A stretch of DNA of 64,000 bases from Rhea pennata (taxonomy: Eukaryota > Chordata > Aves > Rheiformes > Rheidae), in the NCBI RefSeq assembly GCF_028389875.1, contig NC_084672.1:12205958-12269957 (forward strand), read 5' to 3'. Under the pieces are notes generated by a model. The model was given only the letters and a program-made list of their open reading frames with translations, was not told the origin of the DNA and did no database searches. The position numbers were made by a program, and so were the translations under genes. Of the stretch, positions 27,101-42,100 are shown one piece after another. The first letter of the stretch is position 1, and the number at the start of each line of letters is the position of its first letter.

Positions 27101-30100
27101 TTTTGATGAACAGCTTCCTGAGCTGAATGTGAATTCTGCACGTTTAGTGACCTGTACTGGGTTTCTTGTATATGAACTCACCAGACTCGCCTTAAACCCA
27201 TTAGCATTTAGAACATCCAGAAACAAGGAATTCTACAACATGTTGGGTAAAGAACCATCTCCTTTTGTCCATTTTGAACATGTACTTGACTAGCTTCATC
27301 TGATGCCCTCTGGCTCTTATAATACAAGGGACAGCAAACAATTAATTCCTATCCACTGCATCAATTACAGTCATGATTTTATGGACCTCTATCATCTTCA
27401 AGCACATTTTTCCAAAGAGTCTTAGCTTGCTTTTATGGAGGTCATTCTGTACTTCTGATCATCCATGTGACTTTTTGCTGAATCTTTTTCAGTTTAACAG
27501 TCTTGGTTTATGAGGAAGGAGAGGGGCAGACCTATGGCTTTCCTCAGACTGACAGACAATTTCATTGTATCTTCTACTACTTTTATGTGGCAAATGAGCC
27601 ACATACATAAAATCTCTGTTAATTAGTGCTGACATAGGCATATGATAAAGCAACTTCAACCAGTTCAACATTACTATTCCACCTCTCTCTCAGAGGTGAC
27701 CATCCTGACACCATAGTCACAAAGACAGCTTACGCGACCACGTGTCAGCCACTTCTGTGCAGTGCTCCGTTGCTTAAATGTGCTTTGCAATGAAATACCT
27801 GCAGCGTAGTGCTCCTTCCTGCCGACTGCAGTGAGGTCTGTAACCATGAGTGGTAAAAAAAAATAGGGAAGCTGGGATGGAATCAAATATCTCAAGTTAG
27901 TCTAACAGTACCTTAGCTATTTTGTAAAATTGGTCTAGTTAGGCTCTGCAAGTGTGAGAGGGACAAGCATAACAGGATGGTGGTAGTAGCTGGTAGGTGA
28001 GTTAAACCTTCACGTCTCCCTGCTGATCTGTCAAGAAACACTAAATATTACAGCTTTCAAATCAGATCTGATGTGATATATACAAATGCAAGTAGGGCTT
28101 TTACATCTCCTGGCAGGCACAAATGACAGATTGGCAGTGTTTGCGTTGGAGATGTTTAGTATCAGTGAGCTACACAACACAGCAGGTTTAAAGTTTTTTT
28201 TGTTTTTTATCCAACAAAAAATAATATATTAAATGACAATATCCTTAATTGTACAAAACTGTACAAAGCAGCATCATTAGGAATGGCATCTTAGTGCATA
28301 TAATTCACTTGCTTGCACAATAAGACACATTAAAAGCATTAAGAAATATATATGAAGTAAGAATCTATTTAAAGAAGCTGCTGTCTCCCACGGATTTCAA
28401 AACTAAGCTCTTATGTTTCAGACAACTTTGGAGCATTTGGAAAAAGCTAAAACAACCAATAATATAGCAAACTTTTATCCTTCTCATGCTATTCCTTCCC
28501 TCTTCTCTCTTCTCAGAGGCTTAATTCTAAACTCTGCTCAGAATGAATGTATTCTATTGCAAGAGGCAGTGCTTACTCATTTGTATGCCGGTAACGGGCC
28601 CCATGTGCAGACCCAGGCTAGCCTTTGATCTGAGAGCTCGACTAACTACCTCTGCTTTTTGTTTGAAACTATTTAAGGTTCTTCCTGATAAGAAGCAAGT
28701 CAATCTTGGGTTACAAAGAAAGAAATCACTACCACTTAAAACCATTTTATCTTTGAGCCGCAAGACTTCCTATCTAGCATGGGGAAAGTCTAACTTGGGA
28801 AATCATATTAGTGGAGATATAATTTAGGCTGACAAGGGTTGTGATTTTTTATTATTGGTTGCCTTATGTGTAGTTACTCTAGATAGAGAGATTTCTTGTA
28901 ATAAGAACTCATCAATAGCTCTGCCTCAGGTCACCTTGTTTGGCTTTTTAAATGGAAAAGTGGTTTTCAGTAAAATGATACTTTTCACTAGTGTGTACAA
29001 TTTTTTTTCAAAAATTTACTTTTCCATATGAAACAGCTAAAATTCAGGCTTTGATTTTCAGCTGAGTATTTTTGATCTTTTAAAAATGTTGGAAGGCAGG
29101 TAAAGGAATATTTTTCTGGCTATTTCCAGTCACCAACACTGTATTAGTTTTGCACCATTTATGTTCTTACACCCTGATACTTCTGCAGCATGATAAATTT
29201 TGAACCACCCAGTACAACTCATTTGAGTCTCTGTTTCCTGATCATTTATTTTAGTTTCTTTCAATTTAATCCAATGTATAATGAACATCAAGGCCCAAGG
29301 GTTCAAAGGTATTCAGGTATCTACTGCATAATGAAAACAAATGAACCACCTACTCAAAAAACCTTACAACTTACAATTTTGATCACCTACTTAAAAAGAT
29401 CTTCCTAAAAATAGAAGCCTACTAATATAAAAACCTCCTAAAGAATTATCTGAGTGAGAATAGATAAGGGAGTTTGAACTTTAACAGTCCCCTTGCTTGC
29501 AAAGAGGCCAAGGGCCAACTACTCTGATTTTCTCTCAGTGCAGTGGGTCTGGACAGTATGTAAACTGTGATAGAATTTGTCCCTATATAACTGTCACTGT
29601 CAATATGTTCCATACCAGTGATCAATCCCTTTCAATCTCACATAGAACTTGAAAGAAGTAAACTTGTGTAAGATTAAACCCCTTAAAAGAGCAAGACAAT
29701 TAGTGAGTAGGAGACAGGCAAATATTTGTTAGTAAAACAGAATGAGTGTTGCTTAGTACTTTTTTGGAACAGCTTACTCCACATTACCCAGAAACTTGAT
29801 ATATACAAACCCAGAATGATGGCAACCAAAATAAAGGAGCCTTATCTATAAAACGATAGTATTAAATTACATCTACATCAGTGGTTTTATATAAGCTAAT
29901 TTCAGTTGAAGTTAAATGTGCTAGATTTTCTACATACAACAATGCGTGAAAAGTTATAGCTGAACTTTAAAATCAAAAACAATGTTCTTTCTGTTTTAAA
30001 TTTTATTGGTTGTGAAGGAAAGCTCCATGAAGAAAAATATTTTGAAAAAAGAACAAGTTATTTTTAGATTGTCGTTTTCAGTGCTCCAAGTCTACTCCCC

Positions 30101-33100
30101 ATGTGAATTTGAGCAATTTCAGTATTTAAATATCTACAGAATTGCAGAGTCAAAATATAGAGAAGCCCTTTAAGTCCATTTAGTCTCTCTATGCCAACAC
30201 AATAATTGTTCTCTAATGCACATTCATTATCATTTTGTCCAGTTTAATTTGAAAAGTCAGACTCAATCTACCACTTCCTTGTAAAACAATGAATGTGGGC
30301 CATTTTATAGTCTATTTAGGACCTAGTGCAGATTTTTCATGAACTTCTACAGGTTTTGATTCACAGCATACAGAACTGAAAATTGAAAAGATACATTTAC
30401 AGATAAAGATGAGTATTTTGAGTTTTAGAGTAGAAAGAAAATATTCTCCATCACTTAAGACATATTTAGAGTCAGTTAAATGTTGGGATTTTTTCTGTAT
30501 GTATCTGGGTGTCTGTGCGTGTATGTATGTGTGTGTATATATATACATATACATATACATATATATATATATATATATAAAAAATCACTTATAAGGGATA
30601 AGGCACTATGTTTCATATATTAAGGTATAAAATGATGCCTAATTTTTGAGGGGTTTTGTAACATCAGGAAGTGTCCTGATTTTTAATACCTGATCTTGAT
30701 TAGGAATTGATTGCTGACAGTTACCATCTGCTTCCAGTTTGCATACAAACTCCCAATTAGCTAAATTTCATACATGTTTTTCAAGGTAATTATGCTTATA
30801 TTTTTTCAGAAGTGAGAAAATATTTGTCAGATATTATCTGAATGTTCTTAAAAGCACAGCAATCTCAGCTCCACTTGGTCTGCTCTCTAACATACTCAAA
30901 AAGAAGGTTATCAGTTTGGTTGATGAAAGATTATGGCCTTTGATTATCACTGCTCCAAAGTGCTCTGTTTACACTCAATTACAAACATGCATAGTCAAAC
31001 AATTGAAGTCTTTTTTTATAATTCTGTCAATCTTAAATTTCTCTCAGGCTAAATAGACCAAAGTATTATTCAACTTTCTATGTTCAACATTCCACATTAA
31101 ATTAACTCTATTTGGTTTTATTCTAATTTTCCCAATAATTAAGTATGTACAGAGCTGCCCAGCCCTAAGTAGCAGAAGAAATGTTAGGGTTGGTGAATGG
31201 ACCTTATTACCAAAGGATTTAACATTTGCAGAGCAACAGTATCATCACAACTCTCAAGTAAATCTAGTTATTCAAAAGTACTAAATGATTCTCTGGTCAC
31301 TTAAATTCCTACCATGAAACACAAAACTGGGACAATTTAGAACATTACTCTTTGTTTAAAAAAAAAAATCCTGATGATTGCTCTTCACTGAGCAACGCCA
31401 GCACAGCCTTAGACTGGTATCCTGCTCAGAGAAAAAAAGGGGATTCTTTTTAAACATCTCATTCTTAATTTTCCATCTTGTTATTTCAATACTATTGCAC
31501 TGCTGCAACTGGTTAGCACTGCACATCTGGCTGAATTGTCTTGGACTGGTATTTTCCCTAAACTATTGTGTATGTGTGTGATGGGTTTTTAAAAAAATAT
31601 TGTATGCGAACTGAAACAATGCCCTATTGCAGGCTGCTACACACAATAATTAGTGAGAGCATATTTTTTTTTGATTTTGTTTTCAACGTCAGAAAGTGCT
31701 ATTTTTAAAGTAAGCCACCGTGAAATTCTAGCTATGTTTTTACAACATTTTTCTTGTCTCTTAATCTCATAGGCCCATCTTTACACTCAAGATGTTATCA
31801 CATAAAAGCTCTAAATTTCAACCACTTTACACTACAGCTATTTTAAACTTACATTTATCAGGGAAGAACACAAATATAACTCAAATACTCTAATAAAAAT
31901 AGTTTCACAGAAACACAAAAGATAAATGTTCCATTCAGTAAAAGGTCAATTTTTCATAACTTTGGCTACAGAAGCTCTACTATTCAGCCAAATTTGATTC
32001 TAAAGCCAGAAGTTTCCTTGTTCTGCTTCTGCAGATCATAGTATTATGATTTTGCAAAGTCCATCAGATTAATGAGGGGCAAAAAGTCAATCTTTTCTCA
32101 TAAAATTACCGAGACAATCCACCTCAATCACTGAATATTTTATCTTATAAATATTACCACTTACAACTTTCGCAACTGTAAGCATTTAGAGGGAAAAAAA
32201 AAAGTAGGGGAGAGGGAAAGCAGTATTTCTTCCTTAAAACTAAACTAACACAAATATTCTGAGCCCTAAAAATGCAAGCTCCTGGTTTGCTTTCTAGTAG
32301 GAAGTATCTGGAAAGCCCCTAGATCTGGTCAGCTGAGAATTTTCTTGCCATGGGGGAGCTCCCAGCCGATACCCAGCCAGCATTACTGGATCCTGAGCAG
32401 ATACCATTTGACAATAGCATACGATGCATTAGGAGCTGGAAAGAAGTGGCCAGACCCCATTTCATACTTCTGAGGTCTCATATGCCTAGATTGCTCTAAT
32501 TTATACTTGGGCTAATGCTGCCTTATATACAGCAGTTCAGCAAGGCTAAGTATAAATCCAGCGCATCAGAGGACCTGGATTTAGCTAAACGTAAAAGGTT
32601 CCAAAAGCTAAATCATAAATTAGTCCAGAACACTGGACTTCTTGTTTTTACCGTCTTGTAAGATTTTGGGAACCTTAAAACCTGGACAAAAGTAATCAGT
32701 CTTCAGAGCTGTCATCCTCTGTCTTATCCAGCACAATCAGGTGTCTTAGTCTATTCAAGCGCACAAAACCTCAGATATGTGCCTAACTCTTCATCTGTTG
32801 GCTACTGGGAATTCTCATCTGTACATTAATTGCTTACTTTTCATTGCAAGTGCAAAATATTTGGCTGCAGACAGCAGGATTCTGCAGGATTTCCTGACAA
32901 ATATGTGGAGTTCTCTCTCTTGTGTTTGTACAATCATATTTGAGACACAGGATTAACTGTCATCACATTTTCCAGCCAAAAAGCTAGAGAGATTTTGGGT
33001 TGATTGAAGAGGACACATGAGGAGAAGGAAAAAACATTTGGTGGAGGCTCTGTCTTCCTTTTGTTCCTCCATAATTTTCTATAAAAACACGAGAAGAAGT

Positions 33101-36100
33101 TTTGCACCTTTCTTTAGAACAGGTCTGGCATAATGTCGAACAGTACTCCCAGGCCATGTGTAAATTCAGCTCAAGATACACACTGTCATGCTTATTCTCT
33201 TAAGAAAGCAGTACAGTCTTTCTTGGAATAATGAAAACCTGTCTTCTGGTTTTCCAGGCACAGAGTTCTGTTACCTAGTAAAACTTGGGCTTTCTGACCT
33301 CTGTCAGTTTTATGGATTTTGCAGACACCCAGCTTCTCTCTGAATATATTCACTGCAGTGACTTTGATCTGGAGTTCCCAAGTTCAGTCACCATCAGAGA
33401 TGGTGCTGACCTGTGATATCAGCCTCTATGCAGAATTTCTCTTGACACGGCCATGTACACATGCATGAAAAGCATGTGTCTGTCACCTCCAACCCTCTTA
33501 CTGCGAAGTCTCACTCACCAGAGCAGGATTCCCAACCCCATACCTTCATCTGCATTTGAACTACACACCTCATCTTGCAAATTGGAGCCTCTGTTAAATG
33601 TCCAATACTGGGTGACAATGACTACAGCCATATCCTCCTACTACAAAAGGCCAAGCCACCTAACCAAACATGCTTCTTGCTGCCTTATCCCTGCTTGATA
33701 CCTTCTTCAAGCAAGCACTGCAAGCACTGCAATGTGGGATAGAGCACGTGCTGCTGCGCAGAGCACTGCAGCTGGATAAGAAGTCACAGCTGATTACCAA
33801 AAACTCTCTGTACAGGGCTCTTTACCTCATTGCTCAGATAAGTTCTTGTATACAAGTAGAGCTGCCATCATGATGTACCACTTCAAATTGGTTTTGTACC
33901 ACAATTTGGGAATGTCTGACTTACACAGTAGGCACAGATATGCATAACAGTCACATTTAGATCAGTTCTTTTCTCTTCTTGACAGTGTTCCAACTTAAGA
34001 TCCTAGTTTTACTTACCCAGACATTTCTACTGGAGAGAACTTTATTACCCATATGGCACCTTCAAGGACCATGACTCCTCCAGAAATTTTTAATACATAA
34101 GCCAAATTCTACTGACAGTTGTAATGGTAACAGGTCACATATTTGGGGTTTATTTTAAGACTGATGTTTGTTTAAAAAACTGAAGAATACATTTTGGATC
34201 ATAAATATGCTCATTCCAAAAACTGTGAAGAGAGTAAGGAGAGTCAGATGTAACAGTTTTACCTCTGCTTTGCATTGATTATATAATTTATCAAGAAATT
34301 TTTCCACAGGCCTACAACAGATGCTCTTCTGTTAGAGCCATGAAAAATCATTCAGGGCCAGGGTAAAGGCCTTGGGGGTGTGGTCCACATGCTTTAGCAC
34401 ATATATCCTCCGTCCTGGCCTGCAGATAGCACATCTGGTCCAGGCATGGACCTGATGGTTGGCCAAAATACAGGCTTACAATAATGCTCTTTTTTCAGCT
34501 TTAATGTAAGCCTGTTTTCTTGCCAAATTCAAATCCTGCCAAAATTTGGCCAAAGATGTTTGCTCAATTGTGCAATATCTTAAGTTTATATCCAACAACT
34601 CTTTGCAAAAACAATTGTATCGTGTTTTTAATGTTTACAGACATTAACAATATTTAATTTTAAGTAGAATTTTACTGCTGACACTCTTGTGTTTTACAGT
34701 AAATTACCTTAGAGAGGGTTTTTCCATTAGCTCTTAATGTCACGAGTCCTGCACAACACACTAAAGCACTGGAGCTAGAGAGACCAGAACTTGGAGGGAT
34801 GATTCCATCTAGCAGACAATTCATTCCAGTTGGGTTGTTAAGACCAAAATGTTCCTAACAATGAAAAAATAAACAATCTCAGTTTCAAGCACAGACAGGC
34901 TCAGGCTTGCAATTATCTGATACTTAGAAAGAGAATCTTTGTGCAGAGTTGCTGGAACCAAGGACCTGCTTCTGGTGTCTCAAAAAAAAAAAAAAAAAAA
35001 AAAAAAGTGAAATTTTCATTCTGTCCCTTAAGAACAAAGCCAATGGTATGGATTCAGCCAAAGGTATGTCTGCAATTCCTGTACACAAATGTACATAAGC
35101 TGACAGAGCTGTACCCCACAGACAACTTGGTATGGGCTAAATGCCCAAGAATTTACCAAGCTTCGTGGGTGGGTTCTGCAGTATTGGCTCAGCTCTGAGC
35201 TGCTGTAGTGACAAAGAATATGACAGCGGTTACCAATCTTTTTATAGTCTACTTTTGCCCTTTTCTCCTCTTCAGCTCCTCACTTAATGCATCCTAAAGA
35301 GCTTGAGGTCCACTTCATGCTTCACTTCTCACACTGGCATGCCGTATTAGGGAGCCATTTTAGGCTGATGGGGAACCAGTGGCCATGAAGCCGTGTTCAA
35401 AGCCAAATTCCTGAAGCACCCACAGAACTGGCACAATGGTACTTGAAGGCACCGAGAAAACCACAGTGGTACTTGTAGGAAGGTATGCTTTAGGAGGCAC
35501 AAAGACATACTTACCAGCAGTGATGGTATTTGTCCTGCTATTTTTAGAATAAAGTTTGAAACATTGTTACACGCACTATAAATATCACAAATAATTTAAT
35601 CCAGAACATTTAATCCAGAAACCTTAAATCCTCAAGCATGTATTCTTTTAATTAGTCTTTATTTGCTTTGCGTTTTCATTCATCATAATTTTAATATAAA
35701 ATTCTCTCTCATGTTAGTTTTAAATAAACATAGAGTACTTATCAAAAAATCTTTGAACATATATGGGCAGTACATGAACAGCTACATTCTGATCCAGATT
35801 TATACATCAATAAACTATGTAAAAATGTCAACAATCAGAAAAACAGCATTGCTTCTATACAAAAATGCCCACCTTCAAAAGATTTCTACTACTTTTCCTG
35901 AAACAGCTTCAACCATAAATAACACCAGCAGAAATCAACAAACACAATGATCCTCCTCTGACATCTACCATTCTATTATCACTTCATATTATTTTAAATT
36001 TCCCTTTCTACAAATACAAGGAACTTTGTATCCTGCCCATGCCCCTTTATGAACACTAGACAGGCTTGTTCAAAAACAGAAAACGTTCAAGCAACCAGAA

Positions 36101-39100
36101 ACTGATCCAGTTTCTGGATTGTCTTGAATGTGAATCAGCTTGCAAACTTATCACGCGATGTTTAAATAGAAAATGTACTTCAGTTTCAAAAATGAAAATG
36201 GACCTTGCCAAGTTCTGCAATAGTTCTGTCCCGAAAGGATAGCATGTTCAGCTTAATATAAACAGATTATCCTGCTGGACCCTCTGAGTACTTGTATTTC
36301 AGTGTTTCTTAAGTCTGTAACATTTATGCTTATTTTCTGCCAGTATTAGAGTCTGAAAACCTGCTTTGCCAATTAACCTTCAAGTATAAAGTCCTGTCTT
36401 TAGGAAACAAATCTCAGTAGCACACTGCAAAGTAAGTGAATTGGTCACGCTAGCCTTAATATAAGAAAGCATATAGTTTAAATATATCAGTTTAGGAACT
36501 GCAGATTGTAATAAAGTGATTTGTGACACTGGTTATTCCAAATATTGTATTGGTCTGAGGCTGGTTTTGATGGCTATCTGCAGTGCTTATCTATTGGATC
36601 ATGCTGTGAGATGACCTAGACGGTCTATCCAGAGATAACTTCATGTGCTTTAAGACACATTTACCCACAACGTGGGCTGGCTATAGTGACCTGATCCTGG
36701 CCTTGTCATCACTGTTTATGCCATCTGTCCTTCCAAAAATGTCATAGGATTCCAAAAATGTCATATCAGGTTGAGAAGACACCATGCTTTCTTCCTAGAA
36801 GGGCCATGAATCACCTGCAATGGGCAAGTGGGATTTATGGGGAGCCTCTGCTCTGCGTTCCAGGCCAATATGGACACAGAGCCCTGGCTTTCCTGGGCTG
36901 TTCAGGCTCCAAGCCAGTCCAGAGCCAGGCTGGTTCGCAGAGGAGAAGATAAAGCTCAAACGAGCAGACAGAGAAAAGGCTGTCTGGTAAGTGCTCCAGC
37001 CCTTACCGTAAGCACACTGTTTTAACTGACTTTGGAAATTTTGAAAATCCCATTCAAATTCCACACACTGAAAACCTGGATAAGCAACAGCTCGTACTGG
37101 AATGTTCCTTCTGTATGATGTCTGTTTTTTACATTTTCTTTTGCCTACTGCATGAGTCAGCTTTGCTCAGTTGTGCACTAGTTGCATGTTTCGAGCACAA
37201 ATAAAAATTAATTCTGTATTTTAAAACACTTCCATAGGAGAAAAGGAACGAAGATAGCATCTTCATTTCCTGACAGCCAAGCATCTAAACCTTTATAAAG
37301 GAAATTGTTATTACCTGAATTTATTGAGAAGCATTTTTTAAACTCTAAAATACAGAAATGTCATTATGATAATTAGTTTGATCAAGATTTTATTAAGTAA
37401 GCAGATTATTCAGTATCAATTTATGTAATAAATATAAAATGAACATAGTGCTCTACAAATATTTTAAAACAAAATCAACTATATCTCATTTTCAAATTTT
37501 AAGATATAAATACTTAACTTTAGAGTTAAGAGAAAGTCACAAAATGCAGGGGAATATTTTCAGGGTGAATAAATATTATGCTTGTTGTATTTTACTTCTA
37601 CATTAATTTCTTAAGTTAAATGGATTTGGCTTACCTGAATACCTTTCAGTCCACATAGAAAGTAGTTATGCCACAGAGGTTTGGTTTTGTTAATCTGAAT
37701 GTTATTAGCACTGGTACTGAAATCCCTGCAAAAACAGAAATACCTTAAGACTAACTTGTCAGTAAATTTAGTTAGAAAAACGTGGCTTATTACTGCCATC
37801 TGCTGATGAACAGAAATAACTTGACGTTGACAATCACTTTTTTTTCTATTAAATATTTACTAGTTTTTTCCCTATAGCTCTTCTTTATTAATAAATTATA
37901 TAATAATTTTTAAATAAAAGCGTAACTTATAGATAAGCTTTGCTTAAGTTACAGAATTTATTAAACAAATTCAGAAACTAAAGCTGCCCCTTAGCATTCT
38001 TAATCAAGGTAGCATGTCTTCCATCACAAGTCTATACGCCTTCTTCAATCCCTCAGCGAAGTGAAAAATCTAAATAATCACAGTTGTCAAACTTAGAATA
38101 GTGATAAATGTACTTCAAGCTTTCTTCTAATTCCTGCTCAGAAATTCATCTTCATTACCCTTTGCCTGAATAGCAGTTCATTAAAACAGGCCTAAATATA
38201 TGTTTTCATGTATGTTTTCAGGGTACAATTCAAATACAAGATTATCTATTTCATCCAGGATAATTCTGATAATGGCTTACCTATTCCAACTTTATTTCAA
38301 AACAATAAAAACAGCAAATCTAAATGTTCTTAAAGAAACTAATGCTACAGATACATGCTGTCAAAACATGCAGGGATGTGCAGAGACCTCAGACGGGCAT
38401 GCATCAATCCTCAAGAAGCACAGTCTGTTTAGAAGTCTATACTATTAAACTCCCAATAACTATGTCTATCTGATGTCAATACAGTAGATGCCCAATCCAG
38501 AAAGAGCTAAGGCACTGAGAATGTCAGGAAAAACTAATGAAAATTATTCAACTTGCAGGCTAAGTTGTGCTTTAAAGAGCACAATGTGTCACGCAATGCT
38601 GTATGAAAAGGGGCAGCTGGAATCCTTAGAAATATTTAGGCCCAATGGAAAGAAAAATAAAAAACTGGCAGGAATTTTAAGGAAGGAGACACTTGACAAC
38701 TTACAAGAAACTGGAATTTTTGCTTCTTATACTAGTCCTACTCTGTACCTGTAAAACTACTTACGTTAGCGATGTGCCTTTTTTATTTTTATCTAAAATA
38801 GTAATGTTAGTTAATATCTGTAATGAATACCGATGTGAAGATACCTTTATCAGTAAAGTATTCTCTTCCCTATGAAGAAACAGTTACACTAACATAAAGC
38901 ACATTTACAGTGATATAACTGTCTTCTATTATGTCTGAAACCTTTACTTTATCCTGGTACAGTTAAAGGCTGCAATTTTTGAGATTATGCAAACCTGAAG
39001 TCTGATAACCACAGTAAAAGGGGACCTCCAGTTCTGCCTCCTCTTTATCTGGTCTAATGCTAGCTAAACCATAGTGAGCTACCCCACTTACATTATCAGT

Positions 39101-42100
39101 CCAGAAACTACTGCTAGGTCAACATGATATGACAGACTTCACATTTCAAATATCAACTTAGAATTACCATTTTTTCACTTAGATATTCAATTTTAACATT
39201 AATTGCAGTGCAGGAAATATCAGAGATTGCTATACAGTTTAAGGTATAATTTGCTGTCATTTCAATTTCAGAAAATAGTGCCACTTATGGGACATTATCA
39301 ACAATGCAGCATCAATGAATTGCAGAGAGTTAGTACTGAGAAATTATTGGTTTATAGAGCAACACAAAAGCAAGTACTGAGATTGCAATATGAGGAAAGT
39401 TCAGGAATACCAACAAATTCTTTGAGTTTGAGATCTATGAGTCTTTGGAACAATCTTCCGGAGGATATAACAAAATCTTTTGCTTACAACATTTGAATAT
39501 GATCAGAAAACAGAAGTACTGGCAAGATAGAAAACATTTTTTTAATTATGAGGAATAAAAAAATTTGTGTTTGCTTATGCTTGTTTTCCACAATAATCCT
39601 AAATTATTATTGTAAAAAAAGCAAGGATAATCACAATCAATGTTTAAAAGTGATTAACAGGAGATCAATCTGAAGTCCCTCCAAAAAGCTTTCTAGACTA
39701 TTTCATCTGCATCCTTCTTTTTATAGAATCAGACAAAGGAAAAACTAAATGAACAGTAAGACATATACTGTGGTTACATTTGCTGGTTGCTTGTGATAAA
39801 GGGAAACAATGACTTCTTATAAGGTATTTTACTTGTTTCTGCAATCTTCTCACACAGAAAAGGAAAGAAAAGTTGGCTTTGGTTTCACGTGGACCTACTT
39901 CATAGAAACACAGGATGTTAGAGTGGCAAGGTCCCCTGAATCCTTAAGTCCAGCTTTTTGTTATCACATTCAAGTTATTATAAAAACCCTTTCCTAAATG
40001 CCTAAACTTCATCTTAAATTAGCAAAGCTTAAATCTTATCTTTGTTCCTCCTATGGGAAGGCAGGCAGTTTGATATAAGAACATTGTAATAAAATAAAAT
40101 GAAAAATATTAAATAGCCTGATACTGTCTTTTTCAGCCTTTCTATTTTAAGGGATTACAGGGAAAGCTTGCCCCATCTCCACTGCTACATGTAAGCATTC
40201 TAATTCACCTGGAAAATTAAAGAGTGGAGTTTTTTCATGCTTGAATAGTATTTAATCCTTATTTGGGAGATCAATTTGGCTGGCCAATTTGGCCAGGTAT
40301 CGTCTTGTCAATCTGTTAGCTTATCTGTTGCAGTCCTCTGTTAAAGATCTGATTTTTTAAAAAGACTTTCAGGTTGTGCCATGAGATGGAAAAATCATTG
40401 GTAACTATTGTCCTGTGGTATTTCTGAAAGCATTTTGAGAAGTATCACGTCAGATACTGTCTATGCATGTATTTCTCAATTACAAAGATGTTTTGTGAGA
40501 GGAGGTACTGGGAACTTCAAGAGGTTGCAACTTCTGAATAGCATTTCAGCCCAAATAACACACACATAAAAGCATCTAATCAACTCAGAATTTATGATGA
40601 AAAACATAACAGTGGTTTTTTGCAACCTGTTCTGTGTTCCGTTTTTCTGAAAAGTTAACATGAACTATCTGGGTGGAAGAGGGCTATATTCCAGTTAACA
40701 AAGCAAGAATGAAATAGGAAACAGTGATTCTACAGAGGCTTATGGTTAGCCCTTGTTAGCCAAAGGTCTGTATATATATGCATTCACCACAGGCATAAAT
40801 CTACCAGCGTGACAAGCTGGAAAAAAAAGATATACTGTCAACAATTGTTTGTTATGTGGAGTAACATCCAAAGTGTTGAAAAATACTTCTTTGTTACGAA
40901 ATTATGGGCATGTTTTAGCTTTCTTTTTAAGCAACAATGTCTCAATGAAACAGAGATGCTGAATGTCATACTCTGAGAGCTCTTCTTAGTTTATGGTTTA
41001 AACTGTATGTTTTCAAACTGAAACTAAGGCAGATGTAAAAATGTAGTGACTGTTCACTTTGAAATCAAAGGCTATAATTCTAGATTTGGAATGAACTGTA
41101 TTTACTTCAGCAGAAGGTCATTTTGATTCTTATGTAACGTGCTAAAGCCCAAAGACCAAGTAAATACGTTTATGTTTTGGTTACTGTTTTATTTAATATC
41201 CATTATAACAACTTTTCCTGATCAAAGCTATTATAATTTTATATTATAATTTCTCCTCCTGCAGAATAGTTTTGCTATACTGTTTAGCCACGTTGCAGAT
41301 TACTACTGCGGAAAGGGAAAGGTCCCACCCACTTTCATTTCCTTTACTCAGCTCACTGCTGCATGCTCCCATTGCTTATTCTGAGCCAGCTTTGGTGCTG
41401 AGCACATGGCAAACCATTCACTAAAATGATAGAAAATTAAGCAAGCAAAAAAAAAAAAAAAGGTGATTAGTGTACATTACCTTAATGCTACACAGGTAAT
41501 ATACCTGGTAAAAGGCAGAGAGTGGATCAGGGCTAGAAGCAGGGCTGAGAGGGCGGGGAGAACAAGGGTAAAAGGGAAGAGAAGCAAGCCATCCCTTTGG
41601 CAGTGGCAAACTTTTAATTCAGCTCAGCCAATTTGTGACAACATACTCCATACAGTGAATGAAAAGCATTTATGTATTTATACTCACCAGGGAAGTGAAA
41701 ATTCCTTGTAATTGTCTCAGTTGCAGGCAGCAGCTCAGAACATGTTTTTATAACATTTGAGGTTTCACCAGGAGTACGTGCTTAAGTAATTTCCACTCTT
41801 GGCAATATGCTCCTCTCCCCGTACTGCAGTGCACTGTGCTTTCAGGGAATAGTTTGCCATTGGCTTAAACCAACTAAGTTTGTGCTGATTCTGATTTTTG
41901 CAAAAAACTGCAAAAGTTCAGTTGGTTGAGTGACCTGATCTGAACTGCCATGCAACCACATATGCAACAAATATCAGTACATCATGAGGAAGGAGGTAGA
42001 AAAATGTGGGTGTAGTTGAAGCTAACTGCAGGATTATTTCCCTCCGTTAAGCACTTTTTAAGTTTTAGGGCTCCTCAGTATGAGAAAGACATTGGCAAAA

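Larger units (their letters stand above)
22759..34707 (-). other. GALK2: GALK2 intron 5
   Basis: This is the longest complete intron, 11,949 bases. It holds a MIR-like relic at 25715, CR1-type relics at 26965 and 30140, a TG/TA microsatellite at 30496 and a 22-bp-stem hairpin at 34459-34526. I recognise no coding sequence. Confidence 0.85.
34855..37634 (-). other. GALK2: GALK2 intron 4
   Basis: The intron is 2,780 bases. It contains an A25 run at 34982 and a 19-bp unit repeated twice (TTCCAAAAATGTCATA core) at 36731-36765. Nothing else is recognisable. Confidence 0.85.
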
